A stretch of DNA of 49,538 bases from an uncultured Neglectibacter sp. (GTDB lineage Bacteria > Bacillota > Clostridia > Oscillospirales > Acutalibacteraceae): assembly GCA_946554335.1 (NCBI GenBank), contig CAMNSA010000017.1, forward strand, positions 1 to 49,538. Direction: 5' to 3'. The translations under genes and the position numbers were made by a program. Below, one piece after another: positions 14,373 through 23,113 of this stretch (its first letter is position 1; each line of letters begins with the position of its first letter). The notes below the pieces were generated by a model. It made no database searches. It saw only the letters and a list, made by a program, of their open reading frames with translations, and was not told the DNA's origin.

Positions 14373-15326
14373 ATGAATATTGTGGATTTTGAAAACCATC
14401 ACATCGAGGAAGCTACTGCTCTCGCCCTTGACAATTATCAAAAGGAACGGCAATTTGTGGGAGCGCTTCCCAAGCTTTCTCCGGTTCATGATTTAACCCA
14501 ATTTGCCGAAAACGGATTGGGAGTAGCCGCCTTTGAGGGCGGCAGAATGATCGGTTTTTTATGCTGCTATGAACCATTTGATCACGCGTTTCGCTCCACG
14601 GATGTAAAGGGGGTCTTTTCCCCGATGGGTGCAAACGCCTCCGTTTCCGAAAACCGTTCTCAAATTTATGCCGCCATGTATCAGGCCGCAGGGGCAAAGT
14701 GGGTGCGCGCCGGAGCAGTTTCCCACGCGGTGTGCCTGTACGCTCACGATGAAGAGCTGCAACGGCAGTTTTTTCGCTATGGCTTTGGTTTACGCTGTGT
14801 GGACGCCATCCGCCTCATGGAACCCATCGATTGCGAGCCCTGCGAGAGCTATGAGCTTTTCGAGGCTTCAACGGCTGAGTGCCATTTGATCTATCCCCTC
14901 GATCTGGCGCTTTACCGGCACTACCGCAGCAGTCCTTTCTTTATGAACCGCACGCCCGAGACAGCGGAAGAATTCGAAACGGATTTCAGAAAAGACGATG
15001 TACGGTACTTTGCGGCCAGGAAAAACGGCAAGCTTTGCGCGCATTTGAAAATCTCGTCTACCGGCGAGACCAGCGCCGCGGCGGGAAATACCTACCGGCA
15101 TATTACCGGCGCCTATTGCCTCCCGGAGCACAGAGGGATAGGCGTCTACCAGAATTTACTGAACTTTGTCATATCCACGCTGAAAAGAGAGGGCTATTCC
15201 AGACTGGGTGTAGACTTTGAAAGCATCAATCCGGTGGGCAGCAGATTCTGGCTGAAGTACTTTTCCCCCTACACCAGCGGCGTCGTGCGGAGAATTGATG
15301 AGCGAATTACACAGTGCATGGGATAA
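14373..15326 (+). CDS. GNAT family N-acetyltransferase
   Basis: A 317-residue protein with two GNAT-like halves. The C-terminal half has the clear acetyl-CoA loop YCLPEHRGIGVYQNLLNFVI (about residues 249-268), the (Q/R)xxGx(G/A)-type motif, followed by a typical strand and helix. The N-terminal half (about 1-150: GLGVAAFEGGRMIGFLCCYEP) resembles a degenerate GNAT fold without a good pyrophosphate loop. The substrate is unknown. It lies 47 bases after the glycosyltransferase gene and may share its transcript; a GAAAGGAAAG ribosome site is present. Confidence 0.82.
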   Translation: MNIVDFENHHIEEATALALDNYQKERQFVGALPKLSPVHDLTQFAENGLGVAAFEGGRMIGFLCCYEPFDHAFRSTDVKGVFSPMGANASVSENRSQIYAAMYQAAGAKWVRAGAVSHAVCLYAHDEELQRQFFRYGFGLRCVDAIRLMEPIDCEPCESYELFEASTAECHLIYPLDLALYRHYRSSPFFMNRTPETAEEFETDFRKDDVRYFAARKNGKLCAHLKISSTGETSAAAGNTYRHITGAYCLPEHRGIGVYQNLLNFVISTLKREGYSRLGVDFESINPVGSRFWLKYFSPYTSGVVRRIDERITQCMG

Positions 15327-15554
15327 GGTTCAGCCTACCATGTGCTCAGCCGGAAACCCGGGAGGAAGGGAAAGCGGCTTTTTGCCTGGAAGATAAAAAG
15401 ACCGATTCGGCACGATATGCTCCCGCAGCCGCAGTTTCCGGTAAGTTTTAATAAAAAAGGCTTGCTGCTTTCCTCTGAGAATAGACGGTGTCATATCATG
15501 ATCCAAAGTGGATATACTATACTATATCACCGTTTATCGAGGGAGGCTTTATTC

Positions 15555-16583
15555 ATGATGGAAAAAATCAGGGTCGTACAGTATGGCTGCGGCAAAATGT
15601 CAAAATACACCCTGCGTTATCTTTACGAAAACGGCGCGCAGATCGTGGGCGCCATCGACGTAAACCCCGAAGTGGTGGGCATGGATGTAGGCGATTATGC
15701 CGGGCTGGGGTTAAAGACCGGCGTGCTCATCTCCAAGGATGCGGATAAGGTGCTGGACGAATGCGACGCTGATGTGGCTATTGTCACTCTGTTCAGCTTT
15801 ATCGGCGACATCTACGAACATGTGGAGAAGTGCGTGAGCCGCGGTATCAATGTAATTACCACCTGCGAGGAGGCCATCTACCCCTGGACCACCAGCTCCG
15901 CTCAGATCAACCGGCTGGACGCCCTGGCGAAAGAGAACGGCTGTACCATCACCGGCTCCGGGATGCAGGACATTTTCTGGATCAATATGGTGGCCATGGC
16001 CGCTGCCGGATGCCACAAAATTAAAGAGATCAAGGGCGCGTACAGCTATAATGTAGAGGAGTACGGCCTGGCGCTGGCCGAGGCCCATGGCTGCGGCCTG
16101 ACGCCTGAAGAATTCGAGAAGAAGATCGCCCATCCGGAGGAGTTCGAGCCTTCCTACGCCTGGAATTCCGCCGAGGCCATCTGCAATAAGCTGGGTCTCA
16201 CCATAAAATCCATTGACCAGAAGCATGTGCCCTGTATCATTGACAAGGATATCTACTCTGAGACCTTGGGCAAGGCCATCCAGGCTGGCAGGTGTATCGG
16301 CATGTCCGCCGTGGTGACCATTGAGACCGTACAGGGGATCACGGTAGAGGAAGAGACGATCGGCAAGGTGTATGGTCCGGAGGACGGCGACCAGTGCGAC
16401 TGGTGGATTTCCGGCGAGCCTAACACCGAATACCATGTGGTAAAGCCCGCCACGGTAGAGCACACCTGTGCCACCGTAGTAAACCGTATTCCCTCTTTAC
16501 TGACCGCCCCCGCCGGTTATGTGACCGCCGACCAGCTGGATCCGGTGGAGTATCTGACCTACCCGATGGAATACTATCTGTAA
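15555..16583 (+). CDS. DapB-like NAD(P)-dependent amino-acid dehydrogenase
   Basis: A 342-residue oxidoreductase. The N-terminal Rossmann domain opens [11 protein letters not shown], with Ser in place of the third Gly, and continues as in dihydrodipicolinate reductases ([35 protein letters not shown]). The C-terminus ends in [20 protein letters not shown]. At this length and with this C-terminus it resembles 2,4-diaminopentanoate dehydrogenase, from clostridial ornithine breakdown, more than true DapB (about 250 residues). However, no other ornithine-degradation genes are near, so the substrate stays open. The start is the first of two ATG codons behind GGGAGG. It has its own terminator and a 228-base upstream gap, so it is probably monocistronic. 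Confidence 0.75.
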   Translation: MMEKIRVVQYGCGKMSKYTLRYLYENGAQIVGAIDVNPEVVGMDVGDYAGLGLKTGVLISKDADKVLDECDADVAIVTLFSFIGDIYEHVEKCVSRGINVITTCEEAIYPWTTSSAQINRLDALAKENGCTITGSGMQDIFWINMVAMAAAGCHKIKEIKGAYSYNVEEYGLALAEAHGCGLTPEEFEKKIAHPEEFEPSYAWNSAEAICNKLGLTIKSIDQKHVPCIIDKDIYSETLGKAIQAGRCIGMSAVVTIETVQGITVEEETIGKVYGPEDGDQCDWWISGEPNTEYHVVKPATVEHTCATVVNRIPSLLTAPAGYVTADQLDPVEYLTYPMEYYL

Positions 16584-16629
16584 TTTTTGAAACGGGGTCA
16601 ACGCCGGGATTCAAATACCGTATCATCAT

Positions 16630-16664
16630 AAAGGGCAGCCGCCTCCCAGCGGCTGCCCTTTATT
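16630..16664. terminator. Bidirectional terminator between dehydrogenase and SLH genes
   Basis: AAAGGGCAGCCGC (16630-16642) pairs with GCGGCTGCCCTTT (16649-16661) around a six-base loop. It lies between the convergent dehydrogenase and SLH-protein genes. Confidence 0.85.
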
Positions 16665-16702
16665 CAACACTCTGTTTTTTTAGTCCTTCAGACACACTCA
16701 AA

Positions 16703-18148
16703 TCAATCATAGAGGCCGGGAATGATTGGGGGCCAATCCCAGCGTTTTTGTTCGTAGCGCTGCAGGAATGTCACGATCTGCCCCCTGGTGCAAATGCTGT
16801 TCGGGCTGAATTTCGTCGCGCTGGTTCCCTGGGTGAGCCCTGCTTTCACCGCCCAAGAAACCGCTTTTGCATAGTAAGCGTCGGGACTCACATCTGTAAA
16901 CGAATTGCCGGATGCCCTGCGCTCCCCTGCCGCTCTCCAAAGGAAGGTGACGATCTGCGCTCTGGTACATTTCCCGTTAGGGTTGAATTCTGTCTCGCTG
17001 ATTCCGTTGGTAATGTCATTCCTCACCGCCCATCGGACAGCATATTTGTAATAAGCGTTCTCCGGCACATCGCTGAACTGATCCCATCCGGATTCAGGGT
17101 CGGGAGATCTGTAGGTTCTCCACAGGAAAGTCACCGCCTGGGCACGGGTGCAGCCTTGATCGGGGCTAAAGTGGGTATCATCTGTCCCGGCGGTGATGCT
17201 GCGCAGGGCAGCCCATATCACGGCGTCGGTGTAATACTTTCCGGCGGAAACATCCTTAAACCGTGCGAGAACGCTGTCGGAAGTGGGGATCTTCCCGGCG
17301 GCAAAAGGAATACCGTTTTCCTTTGCAAAGGTCTCCGCATAGCTTCCCTTTTCCCCGTAAATCGTAAGCCATTCGTCACTGTCAAAAGCGGTGGCATCGA
17401 TCCGCTCCACACTTTTGGGCACCTCTACGGCATACAGATTGCGATTGCCGGTAAAAGCGGCAAGCCCCAGTGAGGTGACCCCCTCCGGGATCACTACGGT
17501 AGTCAGATTATGACAGCTGCCAAACCCGGATAATTCCTCGACCCCTGCCGGGATCTCCACAGAACTCAAGGCAGAACCATTAAATGCCCACACGCCGATT
17601 TTCTTTAAGCCCTTAGAGAGCTTCACGGAAGCTAAGCGATGACAAGACCAAAACGCCTGACCGCCGATCTCAACCACGCTGTCTCCCATTTCCACAGAGG
17701 CCAGGTGATCACACATATCAAACGCACCGTTGCCAATAGACTCCACTCCCTCGGGGATCACCACCGCTGGCAGCTTGTAACAGCTGCCAAACGCACTGTC
17801 GCCGATTCTTTTTACGCTGCCCGGAATACTCACAGCGGTACACACCTGGAACCCTGCAAATGCGCAAGCCCCGATAGAGGTAATACCCGGGTTGATGATG
17901 ATCGTTTTTACATACTCGAATAAGTAGTTATAGGGCGAGGCGGTTTCCTTATAATTTGCCATATCTCCTGTACCGGAAATGGTGAGGGTCGCTGTTTCCG
18001 CGTCGTAGCTCCAGGTGGCATTTTCTCCGCAGGTTCCCGAAGCAGATTCCGGCGCCGCAGGTTCTTCCGCTCCCGCCGTCATCGGCATACAGCCTATCAG
18101 CAAACAGAAAACCAGCAGCCAGCACAGAAAACGATTTTTCTTTCTCAT
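16703..18148 (-). CDS. Surface protein with BspA-like leucine-rich repeats and three SLH domains
   Basis: A 481-residue exported protein. Residues 1-28 are a signal peptide (basic MRKKNR, hydrophobic core, cleavage near TAGAEE). A short beta-rich region follows (ENATWSYDAETATLTISGTG), then roughly seven BspA-type (LRR_5) repeats of about 23 residues (pattern ..IPxGVxxIGxxAFxxCxxLxxV), about residues 90-290. Three SLH domains (about 300-475) each have the F.DV....YY..AV.WA.....T.GT....FSP...CTRAQ.VTFL pattern, including the Thr-Arg-Ala motif that contacts pyruvylated cell-wall polysaccharide. The protein should thus be held on the wall non-covalently, with the LRR domain exposed for adhesion or binding. 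The start at 18148 follows AAGGGG. The CsaB fusion encoded nearby could provide its anchor. Confidence 0.9.
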   Translation of the reverse strand: MRKKNRFLCWLLVFCLLIGCMPMTAGAEEPAAPESASGTCGENATWSYDAETATLTISGTGDMANYKETASPYNYLFEYVKTIIINPGITSIGACAFAGFQVCTAVSIPGSVKRIGDSAFGSCYKLPAVVIPEGVESIGNGAFDMCDHLASVEMGDSVVEIGGQAFWSCHRLASVKLSKGLKKIGVWAFNGSALSSVEIPAGVEELSGFGSCHNLTTVVIPEGVTSLGLAAFTGNRNLYAVEVPKSVERIDATAFDSDEWLTIYGEKGSYAETFAKENGIPFAAGKIPTSDSVLARFKDVSAGKYYTDAVIWAALRSITAGTDDTHFSPDQGCTRAQAVTFLWRTYRSPDPESGWDQFSDVPENAYYKYAVRWAVRNDITNGISETEFNPNGKCTRAQIVTFLWRAAGERRASGNSFTDVSPDAYYAKAVSWAVKAGLTQGTSATKFSPNSICTRGQIVTFLQRYEQKRWDWPPIIPGLYD

Positions 18149-18270
18149 ATAGTCACACCCCTTTTTCATGTGTTGTAAATACGCAAGCACGAGCTTATAC
18201 AAACACTTTCATGGGTTTTGCCGATGCTTTCCGTTCCCTGTCCGTAGTCCGCATCGTCAAACCCAGCTTC

Positions 18271-18300
18271 AGTATAGCATAATACACCTAGATAAAACAA
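18271..18300 (-). promoter_or_regulatory. Possible promoter of the SLH-protein gene
   Basis: Minus strand TTGTTT (18300-18295), 18-base spacer and TATACT (18276-18271), leaving a leader of about 115 bases. The -35 overlaps the hairpin that ends the upstream DUF3795 gene. Confidence 0.4.
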
Positions 18301-18325
18301 GGGGCGGCAAATTTTGCCACCCCTT
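18299..18325 (-). terminator. Terminator of the his-methyltransferase-DUF3795 transcript
   Basis: AAGGGG-GGCAAA pairs with TTTGCC-CCCCTT with one C/A mismatch. Read on the minus strand it is followed by GTTTTATC, a modest U-tract. Confidence 0.6.
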
Positions 18326-18425
18326 AGCTTCGCATAAATTCATTCCTCGTTCGCAATCCCTCTGCCCCGCCGCGCTTTTAAACGGTACAGATTCTTCCAA
18401 CGCGGGGCACAAGAACCGGCAAACC

Positions 18426-19121
18426 TTACTCTTTCAAACAGGCTTCCAGAAGCGCCAGCGCTCCTTCTAAGGACTTTGCGTTTCCGGGGTACTTCTCTCC
18501 CCTCTCCTCCAGAAGACGATGAACCTTGCTGTAAGCTTCCTTTCCGTGCTTTTGGAGAAACAATGCCGCCGCCTTTGCCGTGTAAAAGTCGTCTGCACCG
18601 TAGTAGCCCTTTTTACATTCGGAAAGCTCTTCGCAGGCAAAGCAGCCCTCAAGTCCCCTTTCCCGGGAGCAGGAAACATTGGGGCAGACGCCGTCCTCAA
18701 ATAAACCGGCAAAAGAGCAGTGAGGGTACACACTGCGGCAGCCGCCGCACCACTGCCCCAAAAAGCAGTGATCGCAGTGATGCCCGCAGGGAGAGATGGG
18801 GTCGACCCCCTTTCTCGCCTCTTGCACCAAGGCCGCTTTCAGTTCTTTACAACGCTCGATTCTCATTCCCTTTGGGGTATCTCCGTGGGTCTCGTCATTG
18901 GAGTAGCTCTGCAGCAGCTCACAGGGAAAGCTTTCACATTCCCCGCAGAAGCCTCGCTTCTTCTCTATTGCGCAGCTTGCCACCGCGCATTCTCCATGGA
19001 AGGGGCGGCCCTTTGTGGCGATACAGCCCTTGCAGCCCGTTTTCTCCCGGTATTCGCAATCCTCGCAGCTCAGGCCGCAATAGGTATCTATTTTCTTTCT
19101 GAGCTCTTCAAACTTTGTCAT
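18426..19121 (-). CDS. Cysteine-rich DUF3795-type protein
   Basis: A 231-residue protein with about 24 cysteines in clusters: YCGLSCEDCEYREKTGCKGC (about residues 14-33), CAVASCAIEKKRGFCGECESFPC (spanning about 45-67), and CGHHCDHCFLGQWCGGCRSVYPHC (about 111-134). Such clusters suggest metal binding (zinc or iron-sulfur). The first block resembles DUF3795, a widespread clostridial family without an assigned function; the second Cys block repeats the pattern. The C-terminus (about 175-231) is helical. It lies 26 bases behind the methyltransferase gene with a GGGAGGG ribosome site, so it is probably the last gene of the his transcript, though a link to histidine synthesis is not evident. Confidence 0.75.
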   Translation of the reverse strand: MTKFEELRKKIDTYCGLSCEDCEYREKTGCKGCIATKGRPFHGECAVASCAIEKKRGFCGECESFPCELLQSYSNDETHGDTPKGMRIERCKELKAALVQEARKGVDPISPCGHHCDHCFLGQWCGGCRSVYPHCSFAGLFEDGVCPNVSCSRERGLEGCFACEELSECKKGYYGADDFYTAKAAALFLQKHGKEAYSKVHRLLEERGEKYPGNAKSLEGALALLEACLKE

Positions 19122-19147
19122 TTCCCGATTCCCTCCCTAAACAATTT

Positions 19148-19915
19148 CTATGCCTTTTTGGCCACCAAAAAGAAGCGGTGCTCTTCCATTTGGAGAAAGC
19201 CCAGAGCCTCCCGCCGCGCTTCCAGCCCTAACAGCTCTCTGAAAAAGCCTTCAACAGAAAAGCCGGGGAACAGGCCTGCGCGCCTCTTCAGGTAAAAGCA
19301 CAGCGCCCCTACATCCGAAAATCTCACCTGCGGGTAAGCTTCGTCCGCCGTGCGGATCCGAAAGCCCGTCTGTTTGAGCTTTGGCAGCTCATTTTCCAGA
19401 TTAAAATCCGGTCTGACGCCCCATAGGCTTTCTCCGGCTTTTTGAAAAAGCCGTCCTCCGTTTTGCCCTCCGGCCTGCTGCGTGATCAAAAAGCCACCGG
19501 GCTTTAACACCCGTCTGACCTCATTGAGCTCATAGGCGTCCTCAAAGCAGATCACAACCTGAAAGCTTTCGTCTTCAAAGGGAATCGGCTCGCCTTTCTC
19601 AGGAGAGTATTCCCTTCTTTCGATCCCTCGAAAGGCAAGCCCTTTCTGAAGGGATGTCCCACAGGAACCGGGCCGCCCCGCGGCGCTTAAGAGCCTGCCC
19701 GGATGGTTGAGGGTGAGCAGAAAGCTCCCGCCGTCGGCGGAAAGATCCAAAATCCTGGAGCCCGGCTTCAGGAAGTCCTTCACCTTTTCTTCAAAGCTCC
19801 AGGGCAGAGGCTCGCTTCTCCTGCGTTCCAGAAGGTAAGCGTCTTCCCGAATGGCGAAGTTCAGAGCCTTATCTTCCTCTTCCTTCCAAAGCTTTTTCAG
19901 CTCTGCTCTGTTCAT
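19148..19915 (-). CDS. Class I SAM-dependent methyltransferase
   Basis: A 255-residue protein with a methyltransferase fold: motif I region RILDLSADGGSFLLTL (about residues 54-69), motif II/III around PFEDESFQVVICFEDAYEL (about 113-131) and the post-motif RRVLKPGGFLITQ (about 135-147). Motif I is degenerate (LSADGG instead of LGCGxG), so SAM binding may be altered. The PFxDxSFD-like stretch and the ERxxRVLKPGG element are typical of UbiE/YcgJ-type enzymes acting on small molecules. Its ATG overlaps the hisE stop (ATGA), so translation is coupled to the histidine operon. The substrate is unknown. Confidence 0.8.
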   Translation of the reverse strand: MNRAELKKLWKEEEDKALNFAIREDAYLLERRRSEPLPWSFEEKVKDFLKPGSRILDLSADGGSFLLTLNHPGRLLSAAGRPGSCGTSLQKGLAFRGIERREYSPEKGEPIPFEDESFQVVICFEDAYELNEVRRVLKPGGFLITQQAGGQNGGRLFQKAGESLWGVRPDFNLENELPKLKQTGFRIRTADEAYPQVRFSDVGALCFYLKRRAGLFPGFSVEGFFRELLGLEARREALGFLQMEEHRFFLVAKKA

Positions 19916-20238
19916 GTGTTGTGATCCACCTGATGAAAGGTTTTCAAATTCCCGGTTTTCCCGCTGCGCAAAGCGAGCTCGGCCTCTACCGACTCCAGGG
20001 GAATATTCTCATTCACCATCAGCACCACCAGGTGATAAAGCAGGTCGCTGAGCTCTCCCACCGTGTCCTCCTGCTTTCCGTTTTTCGCGGCGATGATCAC
20101 CTCGCTGCATTCCTCCCCGCACTTTTTGAGGATCTTGTCCAGTCCCTGCTCAAAGAGATAGCAGGTATAGGAGCCCTCCGCCTTCTCCGATTTCCGGGAA
20201 AGCACGGTGTCATAAAGCTGATGAAGCACGTCTTCCAT
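19912..20238 (-). CDS. hisE: Phosphoribosyl-ATP pyrophosphatase
   Basis: A 108-residue all-helical protein with the MazG-like motif KCGEECSEVIIAAKN (about residues 34-48) and ELSDLLYHLVVLM (about 58-70), whose Glu and Asp residues bind Mg2+. It releases pyrophosphate from phosphoribosyl-ATP, step 2 of histidine synthesis. It is separate from hisI here (hisI is fused to hisA), 30 bases downstream of that fusion, and overlaps the methyltransferase gene by four bases. Confidence 0.93.
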   Translation of the reverse strand: MEDVLHQLYDTVLSRKSEKAEGSYTCYLFEQGLDKILKKCGEECSEVIIAAKNGKQEDTVGELSDLLYHLVVLMVNENIPLESVEAELALRSGKTGNLKTFHQVDHNT

Positions 20239-20268
20239 TGTACCATTTCCTTTCCTGAAAGGGCCTTT

Positions 20269-21339
20269 TCAGCCCTGGAGTTTTTTAAAGAAACAGCTGT
20301 GGCTGCCGGTATGACAGGCGCTGCCGGTCTGGTTCACCCGAACGAGCAGGGTGTCGTCGTCGCAGTCTGCCGAAATGCTGACGATCTCCTGGAAATTTCC
20401 GGAGGTCTCGCCCTTGTTCCAAAGCTGCTTTCTGCTTCGGCTGTAAAACCAGGTTCTGCCTGTTTCCATAGACTTTAGCAGGGATTCCCGGTTCATATAG
20501 GCAAGCATCAGCACCTCCCCCGTGGCGTCCTCCTGAATAATGGCCGGGATCAGATCGGACTTGAGAAAATACCGTTCCAGTTCATCGTCTACCCCGTTCC
20601 GGTTCTTCGCGGCCTTCCCGGAGATCTTCTGACAGGCGATAATGGCGTTGCGCAGATCCAGCGCCCCCTCGTAAACGGATTTCCCGGCAATGGCGCCGTA
20701 AAGGCCCAGATCATATAAGGCTACGATATCCAGAAGACTGCTGACTCCGCCGCTTGCGATAATATTGCAGCTCACCGCTTGATTCAAACGGTCCAGCATC
20801 GCGAGGTTCGGCCCGCCCATGGTGCCGTCCTGCCGGATATCCGTACAGATGAGATACTGTACCCCGATCTCCTCCATGCGTTTCGCAAGCTCGAGATAAT
20901 CCACCTCGCTCTGGTTGGTCCAGCCATCCGCCGCGATCTTGCCGTCTACGGCGTCGATCCCTACCGCGATCTTCTTCCCATACTTCTTTACAGCCTCTTT
21001 TACAAACTCCGGATCCCGAAGGGCGGCGGAGCCTAAAATCACGCGGCTGACGCCCCGGCTCAGGTAATATTCCACCGTCTTAAGATCCCGGATCCCTCCC
21101 CCCACCTCAATGTGGAGATCCACGCTCTCCCGAACCTCAAAAATCAGCTGGGAGTTCTGGGGCTTCCCGCTTTTGGCCCCGTCCAGATCTACCATATGCA
21201 GCCATCTCGCGCCCTCTGCTTCAAATCGCCGGGCCGTCTCCACAGGGCTTTTAGCCACCACCTTGGCGGTGGAATAGTCCCCTTGAAACAGGCGGACGCA
21301 TTTCCCCTCATGCAGGTCGATCGCCGGTAAAATGATCAT
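20269..21339 (-). CDS. hisA-hisI: Fused HisA (ProFAR isomerase) and HisI (phosphoribosyl-AMP cyclohydrolase)
   Basis: One continuous 356-residue frame. Residues 1 to about 240 are HisA, a beta/alpha barrel: [15 protein letters not shown] with catalytic Asp8, [21 protein letters not shown] with the second catalytic Asp, [14 protein letters not shown], and IIASGGVSS. Residues about 250-356 are a complete His[39 protein letters not shown] and [10 protein letters not shown] with metal-binding Cys and Asp. The chain therefore catalyses steps 3 and 4, which are consecutive: opening of PR-AMP to ProFAR, then isomerisation to PRFAR. HisI is more often fused to HisE; this pairing is uncommon to my knowledge. 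No hisH or hisF gene accompanies it in the operon. Confidence 0.92.
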   Translation of the reverse strand: MIILPAIDLHEGKCVRLFQGDYSTAKVVAKSPVETARRFEAEGARWLHMVDLDGAKSGKPQNSQLIFEVRESVDLHIEVGGGIRDLKTVEYYLSRGVSRVILGSAALRDPEFVKEAVKKYGKKIAVGIDAVDGKIAADGWTNQSEVDYLELAKRMEEIGVQYLICTDIRQDGTMGGPNLAMLDRLNQAVSCNIIASGGVSSLLDIVALYDLGLYGAIAGKSVYEGALDLRNAIIACQKISGKAAKNRNGVDDELERYFLKSDLIPAIIQEDATGEVLMLAYMNRESLLKSMETGRTWFYSRSRKQLWNKGETSGNFQEIVSISADCDDDTLLVRVNQTGSACHTGSHSCFFKKLQG

Positions 21340-21379
21340 AGGTCCTCCTCCTTTTACAAACCCCGCAGCTTCCGGGGCC

Positions 21380-21961
21380 TTACAGGCTTCCCTTGGAAGA
21401 GAGAATAAAATCTCCGTTTTCCACAGAAGCCGCCTTAGACAGGGCGTGTGCCGCCGCCTTGAAAAGCGCCTCCACCATATGGTGAGAATTTTTCCCGTAT
21501 TTACATTCCAGGTGCAGGGTAACGCCGCTGTTCATGGCAAAGGCCCGGAAAAACTCTTCCGTCATGCAGGTGTCAAAATCCCCGATACGCTCCTGGGGAA
21601 AATCCGCGTGGAACACCAAAAAAGGCCTGCCGCTGATGTCAGCCGCCGCGAATCCCAGCGCCTCGTCCATAGGGATGAACACACTGCCGTACCGGCAGAT
21701 CCCGCCTTTATCGCCCAACGCCTCCTCAAAGGCCTTTCCCAAAACGATCCCGGTATCCTCCACGGTGTGGTGGCAGTCCACATGCCAGTCCCCCACCGTC
21801 TTGACCCGCAGGCCAAAGCCGCTGTGGACGGCAAAGGAGGTGAGCATATGGTCAAAAAAACCTACCCCGGTGGAGATCTCGATCTGACCGCCGTCCAGAG
21901 AAAGCTCTACCGAAACCTCCGTCTCCTTGGTCTTTCGTTCCAAAAATGCGCTGCGTTCCAT
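21380..21961 (-). CDS. hisB: Imidazoleglycerol-phosphate dehydratase
   Basis: A 193-residue monofunctional dehydratase of the usual length. The manganese-binding duplicated motifs are present: FFDHML (about residues 35-40), CHHTVEDTG (about 63-71) and NSHHMVE (about 160-166). It makes imidazole acetol phosphate from IGP. It lacks the histidinol-phosphatase domain of enterobacterial HisB, so a separate phosphatase is needed, and none is recognisable in the operon. It lies 40 bases upstream of the hisA-hisI fusion. Confidence 0.94.
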   Translation of the reverse strand: MERSAFLERKTKETEVSVELSLDGGQIEISTGVGFFDHMLTSFAVHSGFGLRVKTVGDWHVDCHHTVEDTGIVLGKAFEEALGDKGGICRYGSVFIPMDEALGFAAADISGRPFLVFHADFPQERIGDFDTCMTEEFFRAFAMNSGVTLHLECKYGKNSHHMVEALFKAAAHALSKAASVENGDFILSSKGSL

Positions 21962-22007
21962 AAGATCCTCCCTTTCCCTCTCTGCGCTTCGACAAAGATA
22001 TTTGATA

Positions 22008-23060
22008 TCAAAGGCCGCAATACTCCTCCAGGGCCTTTAAAAAGGCGGCATTTTCTTCCTTCGTGCCGCAGGTCACCCGCACAAGCCCCCCGGTAAATCG
22101 CACAACGATCCCCTTTTGGTCCAGAAATTCGCAAAGCTTTTGGGGGTTTTCCAGCACGAAGGCGAGAAAGTTGGTCTCTCCCGGCAGTAGGGTAAAAATC
22201 CCCGGATAATTCCGGCCGATCTTCTCCACCCCTGCCCGCAGCTCGTCCCGAGACCGCAGGATCGTCTCAAGGGCCTCCTTCAGAAGCCGTTTCCGATTTA
22301 AGACCTGCGTACCCAACGCCTGTGTGACAGCGTTCACATTATAAGGGGATTTCACCGCTTTGATGGCGTCGATCACCGGATGACCGGCAACGGCGAAACC
22401 CAGGCGAAGCGCCGCCATGCCGATCGCTTTGGAACAGGTGCGCAAAATCACCAGATTGTCATAGCGCTGAAATTCCGGCAGCATGCTCTCGGTGCTAAAA
22501 TCCATATAGGCTTCGTCCAGCACCACCAAGGCCTTGACCCCGGAAACCAGCCTTCTCACCTCTTCTCTGGGAAGCACCAGCGAGGTAGGATTGCAGGGGT
22601 TGCTGAAAATCAGCAGCTTTACTTTCTCATTGTTGCAGATTTCAATGGTTCTGTCAACATCCAGCGTAAAGTCCTTTCCTTTAGGGATCGCCACATGGCG
22701 CGCCTCCTGAATTTCCCCGTTCACAGCATACATGGAGAAGTCCGGCTCTATCGTTGCAAAGGCGTCCCCCTTTTCCAGGAAGCCGGAAAACAGCACGGTG
22801 ATCAATTCATCTGAGCCGTTTCCCGCCGCCGTATTTTCAGCAGGGATCCCATAATGATCCGCAAAGGCCTGGCAGACCAGCCGCGCCTCGGGGTCCGGAT
22901 ACCGGTGAAAGGGGATCTCCCCCATCGCCTTTTGAAATTCCTCAAGAAGCTTTTGAGGCACAGGCAAAAAAGACTCATTGGCGTCCAGATGGATCTTTTC
23001 CCCCGCCCCCACCGGTGAATAGGGCTTCAGGCCCTTTAATTTGTCATTTAAGCTGTACAG
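22008..23060 (-). CDS. hisC: Histidinol-phosphate aminotransferase, likely CTG start
   Basis: A PLP-dependent fold-type I aminotransferase: LDANESF substrate loop, GNGSDELI, NPCNPTS, LDEAYMDF, and the PLP Lys in RTCSKAIGMAALRLGF. It converts imidazole acetol phosphate and glutamate to histidinol phosphate. The first ATG/GTG/TTG-type start is a GTG at 23012, but the frame continues upstream as YSLNDKLKGLKPYSPVGAG, exactly the conserved HisC N-terminus. The only plausible initiator for that is CTG at 23058-23060, eight bases after AAGGGG, giving 350 residues; an in-frame stop lies seven codons further up. I therefore start at 23060. The gap to hisD is 53 bases. Confidence 0.9.
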   Translation of the reverse strand: MYSLNDKLKGLKPYSPVGAGEKIHLDANESFLPVPQKLLEEFQKAMGEIPFHRYPDPEARLVCQAFADHYGIPAENTAAGNGSDELITVLFSGFLEKGDAFATIEPDFSMYAVNGEIQEARHVAIPKGKDFTLDVDRTIEICNNEKVKLLIFSNPCNPTSLVLPREEVRRLVSGVKALVVLDEAYMDFSTESMLPEFQRYDNLVILRTCSKAIGMAALRLGFAVAGHPVIDAIKAVKSPYNVNAVTQALGTQVLNRKRLLKEALETILRSRDELRAGVEKIGRNYPGIFTLLPGETNFLAFVLENPQKLCEFLDQKGIVVRFTGGLVRVTCGTKEENAAFLKALEEYCGL

Positions 23061-23113
23061 AAAAACCGCCCCTTTTTAAGGGAAAAGGCGTTTGAAGAAA
23101 AACGCCCTTCCTT

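Noticed and set aside
15490-15518. Promoter for the DapB-like gene
   Set aside because: TATACT at 15513-15518 is a fair -10, but the expected -35 (GTCATA) does not match; it is noted only in the summary.
20560-20640. Possible missing stop between hisA and hisI (two genes misread as one)
   Set aside because: The frame is continuous with a natural linker of about 12 residues, and no start codon with a ribosome site precedes the HisI part.
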